From an uncultured bacterium (GTDB lineage: Bacteria > Bacteroidota > Bacteroidia > Bacteroidales > Bacteroidaceae), in assembly GCA_946188155.1 (NCBI GenBank), contig CAMHUC010000009.1:20905-84904 (forward strand): a stretch of 64,000 nucleotides of DNA, written 5' to 3'. The translations under genes and the position numbers were made by a program. This document shows, in pieces, positions 8,931 through 17,584 of the stretch (positions are counted from its first letter, which is position 1; the number at the start of each line of letters is the position of its first letter). Below the pieces are notes generated by a model, which saw only the letters and a program-made list of their open reading frames with translations, was not told the origin of the DNA and did not search any database.

Positions 8931-9034
8931 AACATTTTTGTTCATTTTGCCGCTTTGAATTGTGAAAGAAATAAAAAATCGGTTTTTATCCAAAATTTGA
9001 TGCACAAAAATGCGATTAATGCGCATTTTTTGAG

Positions 9035-9042
9035 TACCTTTG
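9035..9042 (+). promoter_or_regulatory. -7 element upstream of the AspT-type transporter
   Basis: TACCTTTG followed by GCAGCG; transcription would begin near 9049, about 20 bases before the start codon. The -33 element is not convincing. Confidence 0.55.
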
Positions 9043-9069
9043 CAGCGAGTTTAAAGATAATATCAGCTG

Positions 9070-10761
9070 ATGGAATCATTTCAATGGTTAAAAGACCTGT
9101 TCACGACGACTGACTCCGTGGCGCACATAGCGCTGCTCTATGCAATAGTCATCGCCGTTGGTGTGTATTTAGGGAAAATCAAGGTGTTCGGTATCTCTCT
9201 GGGTGTCACTTTTGTGCTGTTTGCGGGTATTCTGGCCGGTCACATCGGCTTTACGGCCCCGACCCCCATTCTGACATTTGTGCAGGATTTCGGATTGATT
9301 CTCTTTGTGTTTATGATTGGCCTTCAGGTGGGTCCCGGTTTCTTTGAGAGTTTCGGTACGGCAGGCTTGAAGCTCAATGGTTTGGCAGCTTCAGCCATCC
9401 TGCTGAACATCCTGGTGATGTTCGCCTGTTACTACATATTCTTCGACACGTCGAACGTGGTGAACCTGCCCATGATGGTAGGAACGCTCTACGGAGCGGT
9501 GACGAACACCCCCGGACTCGGTGCTGCCAACGAAGCCCTGTCGACGGTGTTCCCCAATGGTGCTCCCCAGATAGCCTCTGCCTACGCCTGTGCCTACCCG
9601 CTGGGTGTGCTGGGCATCATCGGTGCCACTATATTAATAAGGTATATCTGCAAGGTGAGGCTTGAGGAAGAGGAGGAACAGCTGGCAGCTCAGGAAGAGG
9701 GCAATGCCAACAAGAAGCCCTACAAGATGCACTTGGAGGTGACGAATAAGTACCTGGAAGGCAAGACGTTGCTACAGGTACACGACTTCATGAACCGCGA
9801 CTTCGTGGTGACGCGACTGGTGCATCAGGGCGAGCTGTGCATCCCCAACCGTGACACCATTTTCCACTTGGGCGACCAGATGCTCATCGTGTGTGCCGAG
9901 GCCGACCAGGAGGCCATCACGGCCTTCATCGGTCCGAAGCTCGACATCGACTTTGAGCAGTCGGACCAGCCCCTTGTGTCGAAGCGTATCCTCGTCACCA
10001 ACCCAAGTATCAACGGCAAGACGCTGGGAGGGATGCACTTTTCGAGTGTCTATGGTGTGAACGTCACCCGTGTTACCCGTCACGGCATGGACCTGTTCGC
10101 CTCTACCAGCCTGCCCCTGCAAGTGGGCGACCGCATCATGGTGGTAGGTCCGGAGGATGCCGTAGACCGCGTAGCCAACAAGATGGGCAACAGCATCCGC
10201 AGGCTTAATGCGCCGAATATCGCCACCATCTTCGTGGGCATCTTCCTCGGCCTCATCTTCGGCTCGCTACCCTTCGCCATCCCCGGCATGCCGGTACCTG
10301 TGAAGTTGGGCTTGGCAGGCGGTCCGCTGATTATCGCCATCCTGATAGGCCGCTATGGCTATAAGATCCATCTGGTGACCTATACCACCACCTCGGCCAA
10401 TATGATGCTACGTGAGATTGGTCTGGTACTCTTCTTGGCCAGTGTAGGCATCAAGGCAGGAGCTTCGTTCTTCTCGACTGTAGTGGAGGGCGACGGTCTG
10501 CTTTACGTGCTGACCGGTTTCCTGATAACGGTCATCCCCATCCTGATAGTAGGTCCGATAGCCCGTCTGCGGTACAAGTTCAACTACTTCACCATTGCAG
10601 GTATGATAGCCGGCACCTATACCGACCCCCCCGCACTAGCCTACGCCAACAGCATCTGCTCGAAGGAGGCCCCTGCCGTGGGCTACTCGACGGTGTACCC
10701 GCTGTCGATGTTCCTCAGGATTTTTACGGCACAGATAGTGGTGCTGTTCTTCTGCGGGTGA
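9070..10761 (+). CDS. AspT/YidE-type transporter with two RCK_C domains
   Basis: Integral membrane transporter of the aspartate:alanine exchanger/YidE-YbjL family, 563 residues. The first about 200 residues contain several hydrophobic helices with the [17 protein letters not shown] repeat motif (here TNTPGLGAA). The cytoplasmic middle (about 205-375) carries two TrkA-C/RCK_C-like modules. The C-terminal half repeats the membrane domain ([11 protein letters not shown] is the second copy of the motif). The duplicated architecture is diagnostic of the family. AspT itself exchanges aspartate and alanine; for this branch the substrate is not known, and dicarboxylate transport would suit the neighbouring succinate/propionate genes, but that is inference. 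The gene diverges from mutA and leads the decarboxylase genes. Confidence 0.88.
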   Translation: MESFQWLKDLFTTTDSVAHIALLYAIVIAVGVYLGKIKVFGISLGVTFVLFAGILAGHIGFTAPTPILTFVQDFGLILFVFMIGLQVGPGFFESFGTAGLKLNGLAASAILLNILVMFACYYIFFDTSNVVNLPMMVGTLYGAVTNTPGLGAANEALSTVFPNGAPQIASAYACAYPLGVLGIIGATILIRYICKVRLEEEEEQLAAQEEGNANKKPYKMHLEVTNKYLEGKTLLQVHDFMNRDFVVTRLVHQGELCIPNRDTIFHLGDQMLIVCAEADQEAITAFIGPKLDIDFEQSDQPLVSKRILVTNPSINGKTLGGMHFSSVYGVNVTRVTRHGMDLFASTSLPLQVGDRIMVVGPEDAVDRVANKMGNSIRRLNAPNIATIFVGIFLGLIFGSLPFAIPGMPVPVKLGLAGGPLIIAILIGRYGYKIHLVTYTTTSANMMLREIGLVLFLASVGIKAGASFFSTVVEGDGLLYVLTGFLITVIPILIVGPIARLRYKFNYFTIAGMIAGTYTDPPALAYANSICSKEAPAVGYSTVYPLSMFLRIFTAQIVVLFFCG

Positions 10762-10771
10762 GGAATGATGC

Positions 10772-10794
10772 AATAACGGAATAACGGAATAACG
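10772..10794. repeat. Short tandem repeat, unit AATAACGG
   Basis: Almost three copies of an 8-mer between the transporter and the OadG-like gene. Confidence 0.8.
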
Positions 10795-10818
10795 ATTATA
10801 ATACACGTAACTAAAGAA

Positions 10819-11844
10819 ATGAATGACTTCAAGAAACTCCTGCTAAGCAGTGTACTGCTGGCAAGCGCCACGGGTGCGATGGCTCAGGGAGCCAAGAACA
10901 TCCGCATCAACGAGGTGCTGACCAACAACACGGCAAGCATTGAGGACGAGTACGGTAACCGTGAGGCATGGATAGAGATGGAGAACACCTCGTTTACGAC
11001 CTACAACATCCGTGGCATGTACTTCACCACCGACCGCAGCGTGCTCGACCCTCAGATGAGTGTTCCCGAACGCATCAAGCGCATGAGCGTCATCCCCAGC
11101 GGTGACCCACGCACGCAGATTGGCGGGCGGCAGCACCTGATCTTCTATTGCAACTCAAAGCCCGCACAGGGCAAGCTGCACCTCTCACTGAACGTGCCGA
11201 TGTCGGAACCCGTCTGGATAGGATTCTACAACGGTAACGCCACGGAACTGATTGACTCCGTGAGCATTCCTGCACTGTCGGCCAACCAGAGCTATGCACG
11301 CCACGGCAACACGTGGAGCGTGAAGTCGGCAGAAAACGTCACCCCCGGCATTGAGAACTTCATCAAGACCGACGAGACGAAGGATGCCAAGCTGAAGCGC
11401 GAGGACCCCTACGGAGTGGGTATCACCCTGCTGGCCATGGGTATCGTGTTCTTCTGCCTGGCCTTGCTGTTCTTGTTCTTCTGGATATTCGGCGTGATTA
11501 TGCGTCACCTCGACACGGCCAAGAAGGTGGTGAACACGCAGCCCATCAAGACCGTCACCAAGACTGTGGAGGTGACCCACGACATTGCCCACGCCACGGG
11601 TAACATCCTGCAGGACGGCTTGAAAACGAAGGGTATCGACAAGGAGGTGTACATCGCCGTCATCTCCATGGCCCTGAAGCAGTATCAGGACGATGTACAC
11701 GATGTGGAGTCGGGTGTGATTACCATCAAGTCGCAGCGCACTGGCTGGAGCGACGAATATTCGCAGATGACTCACTTCCACGACCCGATGCAGCCCCAGA
11801 GCCACCAGGCCCCGAAGATCCCCACGACACCGGAGCTGCACTAA
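10819..11844 (+). CDS. OadG-family subunit fused to a lamin-tail-like domain
   Basis: Small membrane subunit (gamma-type) of a sodium-pumping biotin-dependent decarboxylase, 341 residues. It has a signal peptide (MNDFKKLLLSSVLLASATG), then an extracytoplasmic domain of about 150 residues beginning IRINEVLTNN, with W-I-E-M-E-N and G-M-Y-F-T, the pattern of a lamin-tail (LTD) fold. A transmembrane helix (about 206-228, rich in Leu and Phe) and a cytoplasmic tail follow. Classical OadG proteins are about 80 residues; the added LTD-like domain is seen in Bacteroidales versions. It is followed by the biotin carrier and the beta subunit, which fixes its role. The LTD ligand is unknown. Confidence 0.8.
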   Translation: MNDFKKLLLSSVLLASATGAMAQGAKNIRINEVLTNNTASIEDEYGNREAWIEMENTSFTTYNIRGMYFTTDRSVLDPQMSVPERIKRMSVIPSGDPRTQIGGRQHLIFYCNSKPAQGKLHLSLNVPMSEPVWIGFYNGNATELIDSVSIPALSANQSYARHGNTWSVKSAENVTPGIENFIKTDETKDAKLKREDPYGVGITLLAMGIVFFCLALLFLFFWIFGVIMRHLDTAKKVVNTQPIKTVTKTVEVTHDIAHATGNILQDGLKTKGIDKEVYIAVISMALKQYQDDVHDVESGVITIKSQRTGWSDEYSQMTHFHDPMQPQSHQAPKIPTTPELH

Positions 11845-11852
11845 TAGCATAG

Positions 11853-11889
11853 AGTTTATAGTTTACAGTTTATAGTTTACAGTTTATAG
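11853..11889. repeat. Short tandem repeat, unit GTTTATA/GTTTACA
   Basis: Five 7-bp units in alternating GTTTATA and GTTTACA form, ending two bases before the biotin carrier start codon. Confidence 0.85.
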
Positions 11890-11891
11890 AG

Positions 11892-12344
11892 ATGAACAAG
11901 TATCAATATAAAGTACAAGGCGTCGACTACGACGTAGAAATCGAAGAAGTAGAGGGCAACGTAGCCAAGGTGAACGTCAACGGCATCCGTTTCGACGTAG
12001 AGCTGAAGCAGCCCATCAACCCGACCAGCACGCTGAAGAAGGTGCGCGTAGAGGCCCCGAAGCCGGTGGCCCGTCCTTCGGTAGCTCCGGCAGCAGCTCC
12101 AGCAGCCGCCAAGCCTTTGGCAGCTGGCACGGGCAACCCCGTGAAAGCCCCCCTGCCCGGCACAGTGACAGAGCTGAAGGTCAATGTGGGCGACACGGTC
12201 AAGACCGGCGACGTGGTGCTCGTGCTGGAGGCCATGAAGATGCAGAACAACATCGAGTCAGAGTACGAGGGCACCGTGACAAGCATCACCGTCAAGCAGG
12301 GAGAGACCGTCATGGAGGGTGCTGTCATGATGACCATCGGGTGA
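11892..12344 (+). CDS. Biotin carboxyl carrier protein of the decarboxylase complex
   Basis: A 150-residue biotinylated carrier that shuttles CO2 from the carboxyltransferase to the membrane decarboxylase. The N-terminal 60 residues are a small beta-rich docking part. A flexible Ala/Pro linker (about 60-85) leads to a C-terminal biotinyl domain with EAMKM; the biotin-accepting Lys is residue 116. The length and linker match the carriers of methylmalonyl-CoA and oxaloacetate decarboxylases rather than AccB of fatty acid synthesis, and its place between OadG- and OadB-like genes supports this. Confidence 0.92.
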   Translation: MNKYQYKVQGVDYDVEIEEVEGNVAKVNVNGIRFDVELKQPINPTSTLKKVRVEAPKPVARPSVAPAAAPAAAKPLAAGTGNPVKAPLPGTVTELKVNVGDTVKTGDVVLVLEAMKMQNNIESEYEGTVTSITVKQGETVMEGAVMMTIG

Positions 12345-12369
12345 TTTGACAATTTGACCATTTCACTAC

Positions 12370-12400
12370 AATTGTAAAATCGTAAAATTGTAAAATCGTT
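12370..12400. repeat. Short tandem repeat, unit GTAAAATC/GTAAAATT
   Basis: Three to four 8-bp units directly upstream of the beta subunit gene. Confidence 0.8.
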
Positions 12401-12407
12401 AAATGTT

Positions 12408-13565
12408 ATGGATCTCGGACAATTTATCATACAGAACTTCCATGAGTTCCTCACCTACACGGCATTCGCCAATGCCACGGTGGGCAATCTCATCATGATA
12501 GCAGTGGGAGCCTTCTTCATCTGGCTTGCCATCAAGAAGGACTTCGAGCCGCTGCTGCTCGTTCCCATCGGCCTGGGAATCATCCTGGGCAATATCCCCT
12601 TCCGTGCTGATGCCGGCCTGGAGATAGGCCTCTATGAGGACAACTCGGTGCTGAATATCTTCTATCAGGGTGTGCGCCAGGGCTGGTATCCGCCGCTCAT
12701 CTTCTTAGGCATTGGAGCCATGACCGACTTCTCCGCCCTGTTGGCCAATCCCAAGCTGATGCTCATCGGTGCTGCGGCACAGTTCGGCATCTTCGGTGCC
12801 TACATGGTGGCACTGGCCATGGGCTTTGAGCCCTCACAGGCAGCAGGTATCGCCATCATCGGCGGTGCCGACGGCCCCACGGCTATCTTCCTCAGTTCGA
12901 AGCTTGCACCCAACCTGATGGGAGCCATCGCGGTGTGTGCCTACTCGTATATGGCCCTCGTGCCGGTGATTCAGCCATTCATCATGCGCCTGCTCACCAC
13001 CGACAAGGAGCGCGTCATCAAGATGAAGCCCGGTCGCGAGGTGAGTCAGACGGAGCGCATCCTCTTCCCCATCATCGGACTGCTGCTGACCACGTTCATC
13101 GTGCCTTCCGGCCTGCCCCTGCTGGGTATGCTCTTCTTCGGCAACCTGCTCAAAGAGAGCGGCAAGACCACCCGCCTGGCCAAGACTGCCGGTTCATCGC
13201 TCAACGACATCGTAGTGATTCTGCTCGGTCTTACCGTGGGTTGCTCCACACAGGCCTCGGAGTTCCTCACGCTGAACACCATCAAGATCTTCGCCCTTGG
13301 AGCCATGGCCTTCATGATAGCCACCGCCTCGGGTGTTGGCTTCGTCAAGTTGATGAACCTCTTCCTGCCTGAGGGCAAGAAACTCAATCCGCTGATTGGC
13401 AACGCCGGTGTGAGTGCCGTACCTATGGCAGCCCGCATCTCCAACAACCTCGGTCTGGAGTACGACCGTCACAACTTCCTGCTGATGCACGCCATGGGCC
13501 CGAACGTGGCCGGCGTGATTGGCTCTGCCGTGGCAGCAGGAGCCCTGCTGGGATTCCTGTCTTAG
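12408..13565 (+). CDS. Sodium-translocating decarboxylase beta subunit (OadB/MmdB family)
   Basis: Multi-spanning membrane subunit of 385 residues that decarboxylates carboxybiotin and exports Na+. Family signatures are present: GGADGPTAIFLSSKLAP (the conserved Asp segment, about residues 153-169), NAGVSAVPMAAR, and a C-terminal GPNVAGVIGSAVAAG. Together with MutAB this fits methylmalonyl-CoA decarboxylation to propionyl-CoA, which would conserve energy as a sodium gradient. The carboxyltransferase (alpha) subunit and the epimerase are not in this window, so methylmalonyl-CoA versus oxaloacetate or glutaconyl-CoA as substrate is inferred from context only. Confidence 0.92.
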   Translation: MDLGQFIIQNFHEFLTYTAFANATVGNLIMIAVGAFFIWLAIKKDFEPLLLVPIGLGIILGNIPFRADAGLEIGLYEDNSVLNIFYQGVRQGWYPPLIFLGIGAMTDFSALLANPKLMLIGAAAQFGIFGAYMVALAMGFEPSQAAGIAIIGGADGPTAIFLSSKLAPNLMGAIAVCAYSYMALVPVIQPFIMRLLTTDKERVIKMKPGREVSQTERILFPIIGLLLTTFIVPSGLPLLGMLFFGNLLKESGKTTRLAKTAGSSLNDIVVILLGLTVGCSTQASEFLTLNTIKIFALGAMAFMIATASGVGFVKLMNLFLPEGKKLNPLIGNAGVSAVPMAARISNNLGLEYDRHNFLLMHAMGPNVAGVIGSAVAAGALLGFLS

Positions 13566-13586
13566 AGGTGAGAGGTGAGAGGTAAG
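13565..13586. repeat. Short tandem repeat, unit GAGGTGA
   Basis: Three 7-bp units directly after the beta subunit stop codon. Confidence 0.75.
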
Positions 13587-13623
13587 ATATAAAAAGTACG
13601 ATTAAATAAAGAAAGGAAAAGGT

Positions 13624-14052
13624 ATGATCAGGAAGCTGACACTGCCCAACGACATTGAGACGATTCCCCAGCTGAGCGAATTCGTTGATAGTGTGTGCGA
13701 AGAGACAGGCTTCGATATGAGCACCACGATGAGTCTCAACCTGGCTATAGAGGAGTCGGTGGTAAACGTGATGACCTACGCCTACCCTGAGGGGGAAAGG
13801 GGAACTGTCGACATCGAGGCCACCTCTGATGACCACAGTGTCACCTTCTGCATCAAGGATGCCGGCATCCCCTTCGACCCCACGACCACCGCAGAAGTAG
13901 ACACCACGTTGCCTGCCGAGAAGCGTTCTATCGGCGGACTTGGCATTCACCTGATGCGCAAGATTATGGATGCCATCCACTACCATCACGACGGCAAGCA
14001 CAACATCCTGACTCTCAAGAAGCTGCTACCAGGTAAGCATAAACAACAATAA
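13624..14052 (+). CDS. RsbW/SpoIIAB-like HATPase (anti-sigma-type serine kinase)
   Basis: A 142-residue GHKL ATPase of the serine-kinase/anti-sigma type. The N-box is NLAIEESVVNVM, the G1 box D-A-G-I-P-F-D-P and the G2 box G-G-L-G-I-H-L-M. There is no sensor or dimerisation domain. The next gene encodes a STAS protein, the standard partner that such kinases phosphorylate, and a LuxR-type regulator follows, so the three probably form one partner-switching cassette. Bacteroidales lack SigB; the controlled target cannot be read from the sequence. Confidence 0.85.
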   Translation: MIRKLTLPNDIETIPQLSEFVDSVCEETGFDMSTTMSLNLAIEESVVNVMTYAYPEGERGTVDIEATSDDHSVTFCIKDAGIPFDPTTTAEVDTTLPAEKRSIGGLGIHLMRKIMDAIHYHHDGKHNILTLKKLLPGKHKQQ

Positions 14053-14078
14053 AAGAACAAATCAATAAAAAGTCAACT

Positions 14079-14381
14079 ATGATTTTCGACATTAAAGAAA
14101 CCAGTGAGGGCATGCTTGCAAATGTGAGCGGGCGCCTCGACACCCCTGCCGCCGTCAAGGCCCAGCAGGAGATTACGCCATTGTTAGAGAACGCCAGCAA
14201 GGAGATTACCCTTGACTGCAAGGACTTGGAATACATCAGTAGCTCCGGTCTGCGTCTGTTTCTCTCCATCCGCAAGGAGGCCACGGTAAAAGGTGGCAAA
14301 GTGATTATCAAGAACATCAACGACGACATCAAGAAGGTGTTCATGATGACAGGTTTCTTCAACCTGTTTGAGATTGTCTGA
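14079..14381 (+). CDS. STAS-domain anti-anti-sigma factor
   Basis: A single STAS domain of 100 residues. The segment EYISSSGLRLFL (51-62) is the conserved loop that carries the regulatory Ser; by alignment with SpoIIAA, where the loop reads DSSG, Ser55 is the likely phosphorylation site. It sits 26 bases after the HATPase gene and 21 bases before the regulator gene, so co-transcription is likely. Confidence 0.87.
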   Translation: MIFDIKETSEGMLANVSGRLDTPAAVKAQQEITPLLENASKEITLDCKDLEYISSSGLRLFLSIRKEATVKGGKVIIKNINDDIKKVFMMTGFFNLFEIV

Positions 14382-14402
14382 CACTGACCTTAGACAAACG
14401 CA

Positions 14403-14996
14403 ATGGAGGGAAGGCCGAAGATAGCCATCATCGACCCTAACACGCTGGCTGCCATGGGGCTGAAGCAGCTCCTGCAGAACGTGATGCCCATCATGACTGT
14501 CGACACATTCGGCTCGATGGCCGAATTGTCGGCCAGTCAGGTGGACACCTATGTACACTATTTCGCGGCAATGAACATTGTGCTGGAGAACCGTACGTTC
14601 TTTACTGAGCGGCGGCGCAAGACTATCGTGCTGACCCTCTCCCTCGATTCAGCCTCACAGCTCAGCGAGTTCCACAGTCTGTGCATCAACGTGCCCGAGC
14701 AGCAGCTGGTGCGCTCGCTGCTGGCCTTGGAGCAGCATGCCCACGGGCGCGGCCAGAACCTGCCTCCCATGCCCCGCGTGCTACAACAGAAAATCCTTAC
14801 CGACAGAGAAATAGAGGTGATGTCGCTCATTGTGCAGGGCTATATCAACAAGGAGATAGCCGAGCGTCTGAACATCGGCCTGGCCACAGTGGTCACCCAC
14901 CGCAAGAACATCATGGACAAGCTCGGCATGAAGAGCGTGTCGGCGCTCACCATCTACGCCGTGATGCACGGTTACGTAGACATCAATGCTATTTGA
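14403..14996 (+). CDS. LuxR-type DNA-binding regulator with degenerate receiver-like domain
   Basis: A 197-residue regulator. The N-terminal 115 residues look like a receiver fold (KIAIIDPNTLAAMGLKQLL), but the central beta-strand that should carry the phospho-accepting Asp is not recognisable (DTYVHYFAAMNIV), so phosphorylation is doubtful. The C-terminus is a clear LuxR helix-turn-helix (LTDREIEVMSLIVQGYINKEIA...ATVVTHRKNIMDKL). It is third in the HATPase-STAS cassette and converges with the hemerythrin regulator, whose HTH is very similar (VTHRKNIMDKLG versus ITHRRNIARKLQ), suggesting a paralogous pair. Confidence 0.85.
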   Translation: MEGRPKIAIIDPNTLAAMGLKQLLQNVMPIMTVDTFGSMAELSASQVDTYVHYFAAMNIVLENRTFFTERRRKTIVLTLSLDSASQLSEFHSLCINVPEQQLVRSLLALEQHAHGRGQNLPPMPRVLQQKILTDREIEVMSLIVQGYINKEIAERLNIGLATVVTHRKNIMDKLGMKSVSALTIYAVMHGYVDINAI

Positions 14997-15020
14997 CAAT
15001 CGAGCGAATCCACATTATAT

Positions 15021-15080
15021 CGTTATGACGTTATTTCGTTATGACGTTATTTCGTTATGACGTTATTTCGTTATAACGCC
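15021..15080. repeat. 16-bp tandem repeat CGTTATGACGTTATTT between convergent genes
   Basis: Nearly four copies of a 16-bp unit built from CGTTATGA and CGTTATTT, filling the gap between two convergent regulator genes. No separate terminator hairpin is seen. Confidence 0.85.
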
Positions 15081-15096
15081 ATGACGATGCTGCAAT

Positions 15097-16059
15097 TTAC
15101 AATTTGACACTTGAGATATCCACCAGGCCGTTGACGATGGCATAGATCGTGAGACCTGCTGGAGAGTGAATCTGTAGCTTCCTTGCAATATTGCGCCGAT
15201 GGGTGATGACGGTATTGACGGAGATGTACAGATGGTCGGCAATCTCCTTATTAGCCATCCCCTGAACCAGTGCGATGATGACCTCACGCTCCCGTTCTGA
15301 GAGCGTCTCGGCCGCCTCGCCTACCCCCGCCTTGAACACCATGTCGCTGATATTCCTCGACACGTCGCTCTGCTTTGCCATCTGCTCCAGTCGACGGATG
15401 GCAGGCACGAAGATATGATCCTCCACCTGTGCGTGCTGCCGCAGCCAGGCCTCGTTGTCGTAGATGTCGTGCAGCGTGGCAGTCAGCTGGTTGTTGTGCT
15501 GTCCGTCCTGCGGCAGATACTTAATGATCAGCAGCTTCAGCTCGCGCAGCTTCTTGTCGGCCGCCCCGTGGTGCTTCGAGAATGTCTCCACGTTATAGTC
15601 ACTGGCGGGATGACCTTCCAATAGCGACTCCACGTATGGGAAGAGCGTCTTCTGCTCATACTGCATGTGGCGGCGTATCTCGTGGGCATACTCGTCGTAG
15701 AAGCGCATGATGAGCTGCCCCAGGGAGTCGCGCTCGTCGAGCGACTCCTGCAGCTCCCTGCGGATGAAAGGCAGCTGGAAGTCGAGGTAGTAGGCATGGC
15801 TGGCCTCCAGATAGTGGAGCAGCGTGCGCACGGATATCTGCTCGTCATTCTCAAATTCTCCCGAGCCGTTGATGGTAAAGTTCACCACGGCCAGGAAGGT
15901 ATACGTGTCCACATGGTTGTCGATGCAAGTTTCCCGTACTGTCTTATCGCCAAACCCCAGGCTGATGCCGAAGCTGCCCAGAGCCTGCAGCAGGTCATAG
16001 TTGTCGCGGATGAGGGATATCATCTTGTCGTCCGCCTCATACATCTTCTGATTCTTCAT
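15097..16059 (-). CDS. Hemerythrin-domain sensor with LuxR-type HTH
   Basis: A 320-residue regulator combining a hemerythrin-like di-iron bundle with DNA binding. Candidate iron ligands follow the HHE pattern: H88, H131 with E135 (HMQYE), H163/H164, and H209 with E213-D-H215. The C-terminus is LSEREREVIIALVQGMANKE and a VITHRRNIARKLQ recognition helix, ending in the same 'TIYA.V.G.VDIS' tail as the regulator at 14403. Hemerythrin folds bind O2, NO or iron, so a redox or iron response is inferred. It diverges from the porin-imelysin-cytochrome operon across a 199-bp promoter region and is the best candidate for its regulator. Confidence 0.88.
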   Translation of the reverse strand: MKNQKMYEADDKMISLIRDNYDLLQALGSFGISLGFGDKTVRETCIDNHVDTYTFLAVVNFTINGSGEFENDEQISVRTLLHYLEASHAYYLDFQLPFIRRELQESLDERDSLGQLIMRFYDEYAHEIRRHMQYEQKTLFPYVESLLEGHPASDYNVETFSKHHGAADKKLRELKLLIIKYLPQDGQHNNQLTATLHDIYDNEAWLRQHAQVEDHIFVPAIRRLEQMAKQSDVSRNISDMVFKAGVGEAAETLSEREREVIIALVQGMANKEIADHLYISVNTVITHRRNIARKLQIHSPAGLTIYAIVNGLVDISSVKL

Positions 16060-16084
16060 CTGTACCTATTATTGATTACGGCTG

Positions 16085-16092
16085 CAAAATTA
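16085..16092 (-). promoter_or_regulatory. -7 element of the hemerythrin-LuxR gene
   Basis: TAATTTTG on the minus strand, about 25 bases upstream of the start codon. Confidence 0.5.
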
Positions 16093-16191
16093 TACATTTT
16101 TCCCGTAATATACAATAATCACATTTAGGTATTTTCGTTCATCAAAGGTCACAAAAACAGGGATTTTTGGCGATTTCACAATTTTTAGGTA

Positions 16192-16222
16192 TTGCATTTT
16201 CTTACGGAAAGGCCTACCTTTG
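16192..16222 (+). promoter_or_regulatory. Promoter of the porin-imelysin-cytochrome operon
   Basis: TTG (16192-16194), a 20-base spacer and TACCTTTG (16215-16222). Transcription would start near 16229, giving a 30-base leader. Confidence 0.65.
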
Positions 16223-16258
16223 CAGCCGATTTCAGAAAGATTAGGTTAAATTATCAAT

Positions 16259-17557
16259 ATGAAGAGACTTTTAAGCTTGCTTGCAATAAGCACTATGATA
16301 ACCTCAGCGCAAGCTGCGGAGCCCGACACCCTGGGCTATGACAAATTTCGCATCGGCGGCTACGGCGAGATGGTGGCCAACTTTATGGACTACGGCATCA
16401 ACCGTTTCTACGGCCACAAGGAAGGCAACGCCAAGCAGAGCCACAACAAGATCTCCATTCCACGCTTCGTGCTGGCCCTCGACTACAAGTTTACACCGAA
16501 GTGGGTGCTCGGCGCGGAGATTGAATTCGAATACGGCGGCACCGGCACGGCCTACGAGCTGGAGAACACCGAGAACGGCGAGTATGAGACCGAGGTGGAG
16601 AAAGGCGGCGAGGTGGCCTTGGAGCAGTTCCACATCACCCGTCTGATTGTTCCTGAATTTAATGTACGCGCGGGTCACCTCATTGTACCCGTAGGCCTCA
16701 CCAACGCGCACCATGAACCCATCAATTTCTTCGGCACCTCGCGCCCAGAGGGTGAGTCGACCATCATTCCCTGCACCTGGCACGAGACGGGCATCGAGTT
16801 CCTCGGACGCTTCGGCAAGGGCTACGCCACCTTCGACTACGAGGCGATGATTGTCACCGGCCTGAATGCCAACGGCTTCGACCGCAACAAATGGGTGCGC
16901 GGCGGCAAGCAAGGACTCTTCGAGGGCGACAACTTCACCAGTCCCGCCTACGTGGCACGCATCAACTACACCGGCGTGCCCGGTCTGCGCCTCGGCGGCT
17001 CTTTCTACTACTGCCCCAACACGGGTGCCAATGCCGACAAGCTCGTCACCTACGACGAGATAGGCAAGATACCCGTTACCATCTGGTCGCTCGACGCACA
17101 ATATAATAATAGGTACGTGACAGCCCGCGCCAACTACCTCACTGGCAACATCGCCCACGCCGACAAGGTAGGTGCCAAGAACGGCAAGCTCTCCAACAAG
17201 TCGGGCTACAGCCGCCTGACGCCCATCGCCAAGCGCGCCGTGTCGTATAATGCCGAGGTGGGCATCAACCTGGGGAGCATCATCGGCGGCAGCTTCCCCG
17301 TCATCTACCCCTTCGCCCAGTACGAATACTATAACTCACAGGAGAAGGGCGAAGGCATGGACGTGATGGATGCCCGTTGCCAGGTGAGCAAGTGGAACTT
17401 CGGCCTCAACTGGAAGGCCCTGCCGAACCTTGTGGTGAAGGCCGACTACACCATGCGCCAGATAGGCACCTCGAAGGTGTTCGGCACCGGTCCCTACAAC
17501 AGCGAGAACGAGTTCAGCATCGGCGTGGCCTACATCGGCTGGTTCTTCAAGAAATGA
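16259..17557 (+). CDS. Outer membrane beta-barrel porin
   Basis: A 432-residue protein with a signal peptide (MKRLLSLLAISTMITSAQA) and alternating polar/aromatic strands throughout, ending in an aromatic C-terminal strand (GVAYIGWFFKK), as expected for a barrel. It resembles the phosphate-selective or general porins of Bacteroidales (RIGGYGEMVANF at the N-terminus, GHLIVPVGLTNAHHEP in the middle). It is the first gene of a set with imelysin, di-haem oxidoreductase, second porin and haem lipoprotein, so transport of a metal or redox compound is a fair inference; the substrate is not visible. Confidence 0.8.
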   Translation: MKRLLSLLAISTMITSAQAAEPDTLGYDKFRIGGYGEMVANFMDYGINRFYGHKEGNAKQSHNKISIPRFVLALDYKFTPKWVLGAEIEFEYGGTGTAYELENTENGEYETEVEKGGEVALEQFHITRLIVPEFNVRAGHLIVPVGLTNAHHEPINFFGTSRPEGESTIIPCTWHETGIEFLGRFGKGYATFDYEAMIVTGLNANGFDRNKWVRGGKQGLFEGDNFTSPAYVARINYTGVPGLRLGGSFYYCPNTGANADKLVTYDEIGKIPVTIWSLDAQYNNRYVTARANYLTGNIAHADKVGAKNGKLSNKSGYSRLTPIAKRAVSYNAEVGINLGSIIGGSFPVIYPFAQYEYYNSQEKGEGMDVMDARCQVSKWNFGLNWKALPNLVVKADYTMRQIGTSKVFGTGPYNSENEFSIGVAYIGWFFKK

Positions 17558-17584
17558 CAAAAACACTAAATAGCAAAAATCAAA

